Assembly (NCBI GenBank): GCA_026992215.1
Contig: JALXAI010000233.1
Location: forward strand, 1 to 20,877
From: Desulfobacterales bacterium
GTDB lineage: Bacteria > Desulfobacterota > Syntrophobacteria > B119-G9
Reading direction: 5' to 3'
DNA length: 20,877 bases
Below, one piece after another: positions 1 to 6,230 of the stretch. The notes under the pieces are model-generated. The model saw only the letters and a program-made list of their open reading frames with translations, made no database searches and was not told the origin of the DNA. The position numbers were made by a program, and so were the translations under genes. Each line of letters opens with the position of its first letter. Position 1 is the first letter of the stretch.

Positions 1-353
1 CGGTATCTTCGTGAGAGTCCGACACGAACAGGGATCCTCGCGAGCCATGGAATGACTGCGGATCTCCAGGAGTTAGGGAATATAAAGGCAACGGAAAAGA
101 GATGCTCCTTAACCAGGCGCGAGATGTATAACAGGCCTTTCAATCCCGCGTGTTTATTGTTTCTGTCATACGGGATGATACCATCGGGGATCCCTGAGAG
201 GGAGTAAATTTCGCAAACCCACGGGACAGCCAGAACGTGGATCTCGCTTCGGGGAAAGGCGCGTCTTATGCCCTTTAGAGCAGGGAGACTCATAACTGCG
301 TCTCCAATCCAGTTCGGACTGTAGACAAGGATTTTTTCGCCGCCGGTCTTCAT
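1..353 (-). CDS. waaF: ADP-heptose:LPS heptosyltransferase II, 5' part only (runs off the left edge)
   Basis: The first ~117 residues are visible and the frame is still open at base 1. The protein begins MKTGGEKILVYSPNWIGDAV and continues with a segment ending FIFPNSWRSAVIPWLARIPV and then RVGLSRR. These are the N-terminal Rossmann-type donor/acceptor motifs of glycosyltransferase family 9, subgroup WaaF/RfaF (established family knowledge). WaaF adds the second L-glycero-D-manno-heptose to the LPS inner core at the cytoplasmic face of the inner membrane. The ATG at 353 is the only reasonable start: an in-frame TAG lies about 50 bases upstream with no other ATG, GTG or TTG between. A purine stretch AGGAG abuts the ATG, which is closer than usual for a ribosome site. 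The gene lies downstream of the CoADR terminator, so it is probably transcribed separately, although no clear promoter was found in the ~50 bases available. A related GT9 heptosyltransferase cannot be fully excluded without the C-terminus. Confidence 0.88.
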   Translation of the reverse strand, partial: MKTGGEKILVYSPNWIGDAVMSLPALKGIRRAFPRSEIHVLAVPWVCEIYSLSGIPDGIIPYDRNNKHAGLKGLLYISRLVKEHLFSVAFIFPNSWRSAVIPWLARIPVRVGLSRRY

Positions 354-403
354 CTCCTGTTGACACCTGGTGCTTCGGGAATCCTTATAGATATTGAGAT
401 ACT

Positions 404-434
404 AAAAAGGGATGTACCCATCCGGACACATCCC
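404..434 (-). terminator. Intrinsic terminator of the CoADR-rhodanese gene
   Basis: On the minus strand a 7-bp stem GGGATGT/ACATCCC (428-434 with 409-415) encloses a 12-nt loop and is followed at once by TTTTT (404-408). It lies 25 bases past the CoADR stop codon and separates that gene from waaF. Confidence 0.72.
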
Positions 435-458
435 TGCTGGCTGGTTTTAACGATTTTA

Positions 459-2162
459 TTACTTGCCTGATCTCAGCTCAAATGGCCAACCTACAACACC
501 ACCTTCGATGAAACAAACGTTATCAAAACCTTTCTCTTCCAGTATTCGTTGCGCTTCGTATCCTCTCAAGCTTAACTTGCAAAAAGCCAGGATTTCTTTG
601 TCTTTCGGCAACTCGGTGGCTTTCGTCCTTAGTGCTCCCAGCGGGATATGAATGACTTCGTACGGTAAACCAACCTCTTCAAATTCCCACGGAGTCCTTA
701 CGTCCAGAAGGAGCACGTTGCCCTCGTCTATCTTCTTTTTAGCGAGCAGTGGAGAAATACCTTTTGCTATCCCGTCCAGTTTGTTCTGAAGCACATGAGC
801 TACTGTATTTATAGGATCGATGGGAGGAGAATAGGGTGGAGCATAAGCCAGGTCCAGGTAGGAAAGCTGCTCCAGGGTGGCGCCGAAAGTTATGGCAGTA
901 ACAGCGATATCAAGGCGCTTTGCAACGTCTCCCGATCCCACAATCTGGCAACCCAGCAACTTCCTGGTTTTCCTGTTCGCGATCAACTTGATGGCCAGTG
1001 GGTTAGCTCCTGGCATGTAATGAGGCTTATCAGGTCCCGTCCATAGTACCGTTTCAACATCGAGGTTCAGGTCTCTGGCCCACCTTTCGCTCAGGCCCGT
1101 TCTGCCTATGGTGTAGTCAAACGCCTTGCAAATCACGGTACCCAGCACCCCTGGAAATGGTTCCGTCAGACCCGCTATGTGGTTTGCGATCACCCTTCCT
1201 TCCTTGTTGGCCGTGGAACCCTGGGGCGTGAAAAGGGGACGTCCCATTACCGGGTGAACATAGCTGGTTGCGACACAGTCTCCTCCGGCATAAATGTCAG
1301 GGTCGGAAGTTTGACCGTACTCGTTAACGAGAATTCCTCGATTGGATGCTAAGGCTAGACCAGCGTTTTGAGCCAGTTCGTTGTTCGGCTGAACTCCAAT
1401 AGCTACTATGGCCAGGTCTGCCGGATATTCGTTATCCCTGGTCTTGACGGCGGTAAGGTTTCCGTCGCTGTCCGTAACAAACTCCGTTACCGGGGAACCC
1501 ATGGCCAGTTTAACCCCCTTGGCTTTCATGTGTTTGCCTGCCAGGAGCCCCATCTCTTCGTCCAGTAGCGCGGGCATCACGTAGTTAAACATTTCGATTA
1601 CCGTTACCTCGATGCCGCGATCCACAAGAGCCTCCGCCATCTCGATGCCAATCAGGCCGGCGCCGACAAGCGCCACCTTTTTTATTTGCCCTTCTTTCAG
1701 TTGATCGTCGAGTTTTCGGCAGTCATTCAGTGAATGGAAATGCTGAACCCCGTTGGCTTCAATGCCCTTGATGGGTGGTCGAACAGGTTTCCCGCCAGTG
1801 GCAAGCACCAGCTTGTCATAGGGGACTTCTGTTTCGGTGCCACTGTCCACGTCCTTTACGGTGACCGTCTTTTTGTCCCGGTTTATCCCTACGACTTCTT
1901 TTCCACATTCAACGTCAACACCCTTGACGTTCTTAAAAAAACCAACGTCTCTTGTTACGCCCACGGGAGTATCGCAAAGAGCTTTTATTTCTTCAGTAAC
2001 TCCTCCGATATAATAAGGCATACCACAGGCACCGTACGAAATATCTTTCCCCTTTTCGAAGATCGTAATTTTCGCGGAGGGGAGCAAACGTTTCAGCCGG
2101 CAGGCAGTTTTAGGCCCACATGCGACTCCACCCACAATAACTACACGCAATTCTTTTTCCAT
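459..2162 (-). CDS. CoA-disulfide reductase family FAD/NAD(P) oxidoreductase with C-terminal rhodanese domain
   Basis: This 567-residue flavoenzyme has four recognisable parts: an N-terminal FAD dinucleotide fold (VVIVGGVACGPKTA, residues 7-20), an NAD(P)H fold (VALVGAGLIGIEMAEAL, ~163-179), the pyridine-nucleotide disulfide reductase dimerisation domain (~335-450), and a rhodanese domain (~470-565). The single redox cysteine typical of CoADR/Nox/Npsr enzymes is present at residue 46 in YGACGMPYY. The rhodanese loop CKLSLR carries its catalytic cysteine at residue 528. Known fused homologues reduce CoA disulfide, CoA persulfide or polysulfide with NAD(P)H (family knowledge). The exact substrate here is not visible, and persulfide handling is my inference from the intact rhodanese cysteine. 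The start is firm: AAGGAGGT lies 5 bases before the ATG. It follows the GAF-ANTAR gene by 128 bases on the same strand, so co-transcription is possible. No convincing promoter of its own was seen. It ends at its own terminator. Confidence 0.93.
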   Translation of the reverse strand: MEKELRVVIVGGVACGPKTACRLKRLLPSAKITIFEKGKDISYGACGMPYYIGGVTEEIKALCDTPVGVTRDVGFFKNVKGVDVECGKEVVGINRDKKTVTVKDVDSGTETEVPYDKLVLATGGKPVRPPIKGIEANGVQHFHSLNDCRKLDDQLKEGQIKKVALVGAGLIGIEMAEALVDRGIEVTVIEMFNYVMPALLDEEMGLLAGKHMKAKGVKLAMGSPVTEFVTDSDGNLTAVKTRDNEYPADLAIVAIGVQPNNELAQNAGLALASNRGILVNEYGQTSDPDIYAGGDCVATSYVHPVMGRPLFTPQGSTANKEGRVIANHIAGLTEPFPGVLGTVICKAFDYTIGRTGLSERWARDLNLDVETVLWTGPDKPHYMPGANPLAIKLIANRKTRKLLGCQIVGSGDVAKRLDIAVTAITFGATLEQLSYLDLAYAPPYSPPIDPINTVAHVLQNKLDGIAKGISPLLAKKKIDEGNVLLLDVRTPWEFEEVGLPYEVIHIPLGALRTKATELPKDKEILAFCKLSLRGYEAQRILEEKGFDNVCFIEGGVVGWPFELRSGK

Positions 2163-2290
2163 GGCTTACCTCCTTGTTATGTTGGTTAATCCCGCAGACC
2201 TATTCCCCTCCCTACGCCTGGGCGTGACAAAATCATATTATTGACAACAACTAATAAATCGTATCCATCGTGAAAGCAATACAAAATTCG

Positions 2291-2983
2291 CTAAATCTCC
2301 TCGGAAAGGAGGATGGCCTCGGCTACTTCCCTCATGGATTTACGAGAATCCATGCTCCGCTTGCGAATCCATCTGTAAGCCTCGTCTCCCTTCATGTTTC
2401 TTTTTCGCATCAGGACGTCTTTTGCCCGTTCTATCAGTTTTCGGGCCTCAAGCTCTTCCTGAATTACTTTTGTTTTGACCATCAGTTCCGTGTTGAAAAT
2501 GGCCACGGCAGCCTGGTTGGCCACGGTAGTGAAAAGGTTGAGCTCGGTTTCGGTGAATTCGTGAGGAAAAGAAGTATAACAGTTGATCACCCCAATTACC
2601 TGTCCTCTCACGGCCATGGGAACACTCAGCATGGAAACCAGACCCATTTTTTTCGCAAGTTCCTTTTCCTTGAACCTGGGCTCTTCCAGCACATTGGGCA
2701 CCATGTACGGCCTGTTATGCTTTGCCACGTACCCGACCACCCCTTCCCCCACCTTGAGCGATCTCTCGGTTAGATACTCGCTGTTTATGCTCTGGGTGGC
2801 CCTGATCCTCAGGGTCTGGGTCTTTTCATCCACGAGCCATAACGAACAGACCTTCGAATGCATAACCTCGGCGGTTACGATTACAATCAAGCGCAGTATG
2901 TCCTCGATGTACCGATCGGAAGTAATTGCCTGGCTGATCAGGGTAAGTGCTTCTATTGTCTTGTCGTAAGAATTGGTATCCAT
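2291..2983 (-). CDS. GAF-ANTAR regulator (putative RNA-binding transcription antiterminator)
   Basis: From the ATG at 2983 the product is 230 residues. It has a short N-terminus, a GAF sensory domain (about residues 10-160, including SLKVGEGVVGYVAKHNRPYM and VSMLSVPMAVRGQVIGVINC), a helical linker, and a C-terminal ANTAR domain of about 55 residues (LIERAKDVLMRKRNM to SMREVAEAILLSEE). ANTAR domains of the AmiR/NasR type bind paired hexaloop hairpins in RNA leaders and prevent termination (family knowledge). The GAF ligand is unknown. The frame stays open to an ATG at 3148, but a sigma70-type promoter lies inside that extension (3054-3082), so transcription should begin near 3047 and the 2983 start is preferred. 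A weak AGG precedes it. There is no receiver domain or other sensor. The divergent neighbour is a promoter-leader-terminator-ORF unit, a plausible target, but that link is inference. Confidence 0.86.
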   Translation of the reverse strand: MDTNSYDKTIEALTLISQAITSDRYIEDILRLIVIVTAEVMHSKVCSLWLVDEKTQTLRIRATQSINSEYLTERSLKVGEGVVGYVAKHNRPYMVPNVLEEPRFKEKELAKKMGLVSMLSVPMAVRGQVIGVINCYTSFPHEFTETELNLFTTVANQAAVAIFNTELMVKTKVIQEELEARKLIERAKDVLMRKRNMKGDEAYRWIRKRSMDSRKSMREVAEAILLSEEI

Positions 2984-3053
2984 GTCAGCGCCTGGTTTAT
3001 ACTCTTTTGGGTGCTGGTTTCGGGTTTTTTCTATGCACGCTTTATACATATGT

Positions 3054-3082
3054 TTAATATCACGACACCACAAACATGCCAA
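3054..3082 (-). promoter_or_regulatory. Sigma70-type promoter of the GAF-ANTAR gene
   Basis: On the minus strand the -35 is TTGGCA (3077-3082), followed by a 17-base spacer and the -10 TATTAA (3054-3059). Predicted transcription start is about 3047, leaving a ~63-base leader before the ATG at 2983. The site lies inside the longest open frame and argues against the upstream ATG at 3148. Confidence 0.62.
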
Positions 3083-3315
3083 CCAGGTTTTTATTAAAAG
3101 GGAGCGGGTAACTTCCGGGCGTAGATAAATGTAATCGAACGGGGTCATTGGTTGCTCGCTTTTGTAAAAATCCGTCTTGATAAAATTATTCCGGCGTGAG
3201 GTGGCTTTTTCTTAATAGTGCTTGTCATCTTCGCTCGTCGCGTTTTTCGCAGGGGAGACCCGTAACCTGCCCTGGGTGACATAAGTATTTTGTAGCAACA
3301 GGAAAAAACTTTTTC

Positions 3316-3344
3316 TTGACCAAAGCCGATTAGTAAACTAAGAT
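3316..3344 (+). promoter_or_regulatory. Sigma70-type promoter of the leader/ncRNA and 53-residue ORF unit
   Basis: The -35 is TTGACC (3316-3321), followed by exactly 17 bases and the -10 TAAGAT (3339-3344). The predicted start is near 3351. It points away from the GAF-ANTAR promoter; the two -35 boxes are about 230 bases apart. The bases between (3083-3315) hold no gene I can support. They include a small inverted repeat GCAGG/CCTGC around 3250-3275. Confidence 0.62.
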
Positions 3345-3350
3345 ACGGTT

Positions 3351-3608
3351 GTAAAAGCGGGTGAAGTGAGTATATTCTGCGAGAACACCGGGAAAGGAGA
3401 AGAAGGTAGTTGGACGACTCGTCGAAGCAATCGTACACATGGCGAGAAATTAAGAATACGTCAAGGGGCGTGCCCGAGGGTGGCACATGCACGCGGGCGG
3501 GAAGTGACCTGCTTCGCCTGAAGCTACCGCTTGGATTCGGAAATTGAATCAACGAGAGAAGCATCTATGAATAGAGGCAGCCCCGGATTTTTGATCCGGG
3601 TTTTTTTT
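3351..3608 (+). ncRNA. Candidate structured small RNA or terminator-controlled leader (~258 nt)
   Basis: The stretch between a good promoter and an intrinsic terminator holds no convincing protein. Its 3' half falls into consecutive local hairpins: GTGCC/GGCAC (3470-3474 with 3482-3486, 7-base loop), GCTTC/GAAGC (3511-3515 with 3520-3524, loop GCCT), GATTC/GAATC (3534-3538 with 3546-3550, 7-base loop), and TCTA/TAGA (3564-3567 with 3572-3575, loop TGAA) extended by flanking GC/GC pairs. The terminator hairpin follows. It could be a free-standing RNA, or an attenuated leader of the 53-residue ORF that starts 34 bases beyond the terminator. I could not match it to 6S RNA, tmRNA, SRP RNA, RNase P or a riboswitch class I know. 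I also found no clear pair of hexaloops with A1 and G4, the ANTAR target signature, although the divergent gene encodes an ANTAR protein. Confidence 0.45.
3582..3608 (+). terminator. Intrinsic terminator (or attenuator) upstream of the 53-residue ORF
   Basis: A perfect 7-bp stem CCCGGAT/ATCCGGG (3582-3588 with 3594-3600) with a 5-base loop is followed at once by eight T (3601-3608). Its position between a promoter and a well-initiated ORF means either that the upstream RNA is a separate transcript or that ORF expression depends on read-through. Confidence 0.85.
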
Positions 3609-3642
3609 GCCTTAAAAAACTCTGCGAAAGGGGGTGGTTAAA

Positions 3643-3804
3643 ATGAAGGTAATCATGTTTAAAGGCCGTAACAGGCTGGAAGCCAAGAAAAAGGCCTTTA
3701 ACTACTGGCTGGCTAATAAGGAGAATTTCAACGTGTCCATGAAGGAATTCTTGCAAAAGTGTACCATGGCCTCGGACGGAAAAGTTATCTACTACAAGGA
3801 GTAA
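3643..3804 (+). CDS. Small hypothetical protein, 53 residues
   Basis: The ORF starts MKVIMFKGRNRLEAKKKAFN, is basic and lysine-rich, and ends with YYKE followed by TAA. It has aromatic residues (F, Y, W) and one cysteine (Cys40), with no signal peptide or membrane segment. A GGGGGTGG ribosome site lies 5 bases before the ATG, which strongly favours real translation. It is framed by terminators: the attenuator-like hairpin at 3582-3608 upstream, and a long bidirectional hairpin 36 bases after the stop. No promoter is visible in the 34 bases after the first terminator, so its mRNA probably comes from the 3316 promoter by read-through. I do not recognise the family and assign no function. A possible helix, roughly residues 11-28, is suggested by residue spacing only. 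Confidence 0.7.
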   Translation: MKVIMFKGRNRLEAKKKAFNYWLANKENFNVSMKEFLQKCTMASDGKVIYYKE

Positions 3805-3840
3805 GCAAAAGATGGAAGATGACAGTAACTCGTTAGGCTT

Positions 3841-3885
3841 AAAAAAAGAGGTTGAAACCCCAGTCTGTTTCAACCTCTTTTTTTT
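3841..3885. terminator. Bidirectional intrinsic terminator between the 53-residue ORF and pyrR
   Basis: An 18-bp stem AAAAAAAGAGGTTGAAAC (3841-3858) pairs perfectly with 3867-3884 across an 8-base loop (CCCAGTCT). The A tract on the left arm and the T tract on the right arm (3878-3885) give a U-run on either strand. It therefore serves both the plus-strand small ORF and the minus-strand pyrR (stop at 3906). Confidence 0.93.
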
Positions 3886-3905
3886 ATCGAAACAATAATT
3901 AACTC

Positions 3906-4451
3906 TCAGACACCTTCCTGCGTTTTAAGTTCAATCCTGTCCTCTTTGTCCCCGTCTTTCCAGAACACGTCAACATGTTCGTTCAGCTTTGTATTGATGG
4001 TGATTCCAACATACTGGGCACAAATGGGAAGCTCTCTGTGACCTCGGTCCACAAGCACCGCAAGTTCTATTCTCCTGGGACGACCAAAATCGGTTAGGGC
4101 GTCAAGGGCCGCCCTAACGGTTCTGCCGGTAAAAAGAACATCATCCACGAGGATAATATTCTTGTCGTCTATGGAAAAAGGCAGGTTGGTATCTCTTACC
4201 ACCGGCTTGGTTCCGATTCTTGTCCAATCATCACGGTACAGATTTATATCCAGCGTGCCCGTTTGAACCCTGAAAGGCCCAAGGGCTTCGAGCTTTTTCC
4301 TGATGCGGTCAGCCAGTTCCACCCCTCCCTTCTGTATTCCTACTATAACAAGGTCTCCGTGGCTTCTGTGGCTCCCGGCAATCTTTGCTACCATATCGTT
4401 GATGATTTTTTCTACTTCGTCGTTTCTCAAGATAACTTTTCTTTCAGACAT
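3906..4451 (-). CDS. pyrR: Bifunctional pyrimidine regulatory protein / uracil phosphoribosyltransferase PyrR
   Basis: The 181-residue length is usual for the family. The PRPP-binding loop is clear at about 98-112 (NIILVDDVLFTGRTVRA), preceded by VIVGIQKGGVELADRI (36-50) and LDINLYRDDW (68-76), both characteristic of PyrR. PyrR binds UMP or UTP and attenuates pyr mRNAs in many bacteria, and also converts uracil plus PRPP to UMP (family knowledge). No other pyrimidine gene is in the window, so its RNA targets must lie elsewhere, or it acts only as an enzyme here. It follows the exonuclease gene by 143 bases, and a near-consensus promoter lies in that gap. An AGAGA-type site precedes the ATG. 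Transcription ends at the shared hairpin 3841-3885. Confidence 0.95.
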   Translation of the reverse strand: MSERKVILRNDEVEKIINDMVAKIAGSHRSHGDLVIVGIQKGGVELADRIRKKLEALGPFRVQTGTLDINLYRDDWTRIGTKPVVRDTNLPFSIDDKNIILVDDVLFTGRTVRAALDALTDFGRPRRIELAVLVDRGHRELPICAQYVGITINTKLNEHVDVFWKDGDKEDRIELKTQEGV

Positions 4452-4520
4452 GTCCGATCTCTGGTAATCCCGGCAATTTCCGGTAATTTATTGTTGTTCA
4501 TTCGGGTTCGGAAAATAACC

Positions 4521-4549
4521 TTAATAATATCAAGACATAGCCGTGTCAA
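4521..4549 (-). promoter_or_regulatory. Sigma70-type promoter of pyrR
   Basis: On the minus strand the -35 is TTGACA (4544-4549), a perfect consensus, followed by 17 bases and the -10 TATTAA (4521-4526). The predicted start near 4514 gives a ~63-base leader. This leader contains a small CCGG-N6-CCGG repeat but no terminator, so pyrR itself does not look attenuated. Confidence 0.72.
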
Positions 4550-4594
4550 TCCAATTTTTCCGCAGAGATATTCCTTTTCCCGTGCCCAATATCT

Positions 4595-5368
4595 TTACGT
4601 GCTCCAGGGCAGCCTGTAATCAAGGAACCTTGAAATGTACTCGCTGACGTGTTGTTCGCAGGCAAATTCGAGGAGCTTTTTGAGGTTTACCACGTCCTGC
4701 CTGTTATACTCGAGCAACAATTCAAGAGACCGATTATCGCCACGCCTGTACCTTTCCCAGAGCCACACGGCTTCCCACCCCGAAAATCCCTGTACCATGG
4801 AAGGTCTTTCGAGTCCGAGTTCTTTTTCGATCGACTTAAGGCCTCCGCGGTAACCTAGGTCAGCCATAACGTACCTGAGATCTATATGTGCTCCACGGGG
4901 TTCGAAGTGGCGAAAATAATATCGTATGAAAGGCAGGTCAAAAGTGGAACCATTGAAGGTTACTACAAGCTTGTAACGATATATTTCGTTTTCAAATTCT
5001 TCGAGATTTATGCCGTTTACAAATTGTTTGAATTCCCGACCGTTGTAAGTACCGATAACGGTTATTTCATTTTCCCACGTACTTGTCCCGGTGGTTTCTA
5101 TGTCAAGAAAAACGCAGCTGTCCATAAAATCAGGGTAAATTCTCCATCGTTCACGGGCAGGTAAAAGATCCTGGAAATACTCAGGATTTGTCTTGTTTTT
5201 TAAGGTGTTTTCGAGGGCTTCTGTTATCTTCCGGTACCTGTCGCCTTTTTTCCCTCCGGCTTCCAGGTACTCCGATAGATGCTGCCAGGTATGGATTCCT
5301 TTTTGCCAGTATTTTTGCTCGGTTTTCCTGCCAACGTAAGGCAGGTGAATAAAGGTGTGGTTAAGCAT
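4595..5368 (-). CDS. RNase H-fold DEDD 3'-5' exonuclease, YprB-like
   Basis: The 257-residue protein has a short helical N-terminus (HLPYVGRKTEQKYWQKGI, resembling a helix-hairpin-helix segment at 8-25) and a YprB-type ribonuclease-H-like exonuclease domain (about 85-235). The catalytic acidic set can be read directly: Asp89 and Glu91 in FLDIETTG, Asp144 in FNGSTFDLPF, and Asp225 in YNRQDVVNL, with Tyr221 four residues before it as in DEDDy enzymes. Nuclease activity is inferred from these residues. The nucleic acid substrate is not evident. The ATG directly follows the TAA of the phosphorylase gene (zero spacing) and has no good ribosome site of its own, so translation is probably coupled. 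Its place between purine salvage and pyrR suggests, without proving, a link to nucleotide recycling. Confidence 0.82.
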   Translation of the reverse strand: MLNHTFIHLPYVGRKTEQKYWQKGIHTWQHLSEYLEAGGKKGDRYRKITEALENTLKNKTNPEYFQDLLPARERWRIYPDFMDSCVFLDIETTGTSTWENEITVIGTYNGREFKQFVNGINLEEFENEIYRYKLVVTFNGSTFDLPFIRYYFRHFEPRGAHIDLRYVMADLGYRGGLKSIEKELGLERPSMVQGFSGWEAVWLWERYRRGDNRSLELLLEYNRQDVVNLKKLLEFACEQHVSEYISRFLDYRLPWST

Positions 5369-6211
5369 TTATTCCGGCAAATTCCTCAAGACCAGTTTTA
5401 TCAGCCTGGACAGGGCCTCTCCCGCCTTTTCGGCGTTGGCGATTACGAGCTCAATTGGTGCCGGCTTGTAGTTGTCAGGTAAGTTAACGTTGGTAATTAC
5501 CGATATTCCGAGAACCCTCATGCCCATGTGAACCGCAGTTATTACTTCCATTATTGTTGACATGCCGACTGCGTCAGCTCCTATCATGCGCAGAAACCTG
5601 GTCTCGGCAGCGGTTTCCATGCTCGGGCCGGCAACCCCCACGAAGACACCCCTGTGAAGGCGGATGGCATTTTCCAGTGCCACGTTTTCCGCAATTTCAA
5701 TAAGCTCGCGATCGTACGGTTCGGTCATGTCCGGAAACCTGGGGCCGAGTTCGTCAAGATTCGGGCCTCTCAGTGGATTAAACCCGGTAAGGTTAATGTG
5801 ATCGCTGATCACCATTAGTTCACTTGGCCTGTACAAGGGATTAAGACCACCCGCTGCGTTGGACGTTATCAGCATTTTTGCGCCGACTTTATTGACAACC
5901 CTGATTGGGAACGCAATTTCCCATGGCTCATAACCTTCGTAAAGATGAAATCTGCCCTGGAGTCCCACTATCGCTCGATCTTCCAGGGTTCCAAAAAGGA
6001 GTTTGCCACGATGACCCTCAACGGTGGAAACAGGGAAGTTGGGAAGTTTGTCATAAGGAATCGCAACTTCAACGTTTATCTCTTCGGCAAGTCCTCCAAG
6101 GCCTGTACCCATTATAATTGCTATATCAGGTACCGGGGGATTGTAAGCGAGAATCGACTCGGTGGTTTCTTTGATCCTGGTTCTCATTTCTTCTGTGTCA
6201 AAACAAGCCAT
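5369..6211 (-). CDS. Purine nucleoside phosphorylase (trimeric PNP/MTAP family)
   Basis: The enzyme cleaves purine (deoxy)nucleosides with phosphate to the free base and (deoxy)ribose-1-phosphate. From the ATG at 6211 it is 280 residues, normal for class I PNPs. Visible motifs are the phosphate loop GTGLGGLA (~35-42), EGHRG (~65-69), GRFHLYEGY, TSNAAGGLN, GPSMETAAETR with the base-contacting Glu (~199), and SVITN with Asn (~241). Asn at the last position points to 6-oxopurines (inosine, guanosine) rather than methylthioadenosine, where Asp is usual. The frame extends to an ATG at 6253, overlapping purN, but GAGAGG sits about 9 bases before 6211, which is the better start. It lies 19 bases after purN and abuts the exonuclease gene, so it belongs to the purine operon. 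Confidence 0.93.
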   Translation of the reverse strand: MACFDTEEMRTRIKETTESILAYNPPVPDIAIIMGTGLGGLAEEINVEVAIPYDKLPNFPVSTVEGHRGKLLFGTLEDRAIVGLQGRFHLYEGYEPWEIAFPIRVVNKVGAKMLITSNAAGGLNPLYRPSELMVISDHINLTGFNPLRGPNLDELGPRFPDMTEPYDRELIEIAENVALENAIRLHRGVFVGVAGPSMETAAETRFLRMIGADAVGMSTIMEVITAVHMGMRVLGISVITNVNLPDNYKPAPIELVIANAEKAGEALSRLIKLVLRNLPE

Positions 6212-6230
6212 GAAACTCATCCTCTCGATG

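Noticed and set aside
166..366. Minus-strand 66-codon frame at the left edge
   Set aside because: It is an out-of-frame shadow. The frame one register over, starting at 353, is an unmistakable WaaF N-terminus.
2242..2270. TTGACA on the plus strand between the CoADR and ANTAR genes
   Set aside because: No acceptable -10 at 16-18 bases and no plus-strand gene downstream.
3083..3315. TPP-riboswitch-like GGGGAGACCC segment
   Set aside because: Only a small GCAGG/CCTGC hairpin is present. The conserved TPP cores are missing and it lies upstream of both promoters.
3366..3521. GTG-started 51-codon plus-strand frame inside the leader
   Set aside because: Hydrophilic, Arg/Gly/Thr-rich, no ribosome site, and it covers the hairpins. 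More likely non-coding.
3145..3564. Minus-strand 139-codon frame
   Set aside because: Unnatural composition, no ribosome site, and it crosses the opposite promoter and leader. No resemblance to a protein family.
3351..3608. 6S RNA, tmRNA, SRP RNA or RNase P identity for the leader transcript
   Set aside because: No long 6S-type rod with central bubble could be paired, and no tmRNA, SRP or RNase P core motifs were seen.
3565..3873. Minus-strand 102-codon frame opposite the small ORF
   Set aside because: It runs through both terminator hairpins and lacks a ribosome site; antisense shadow of the 53-residue ORF.
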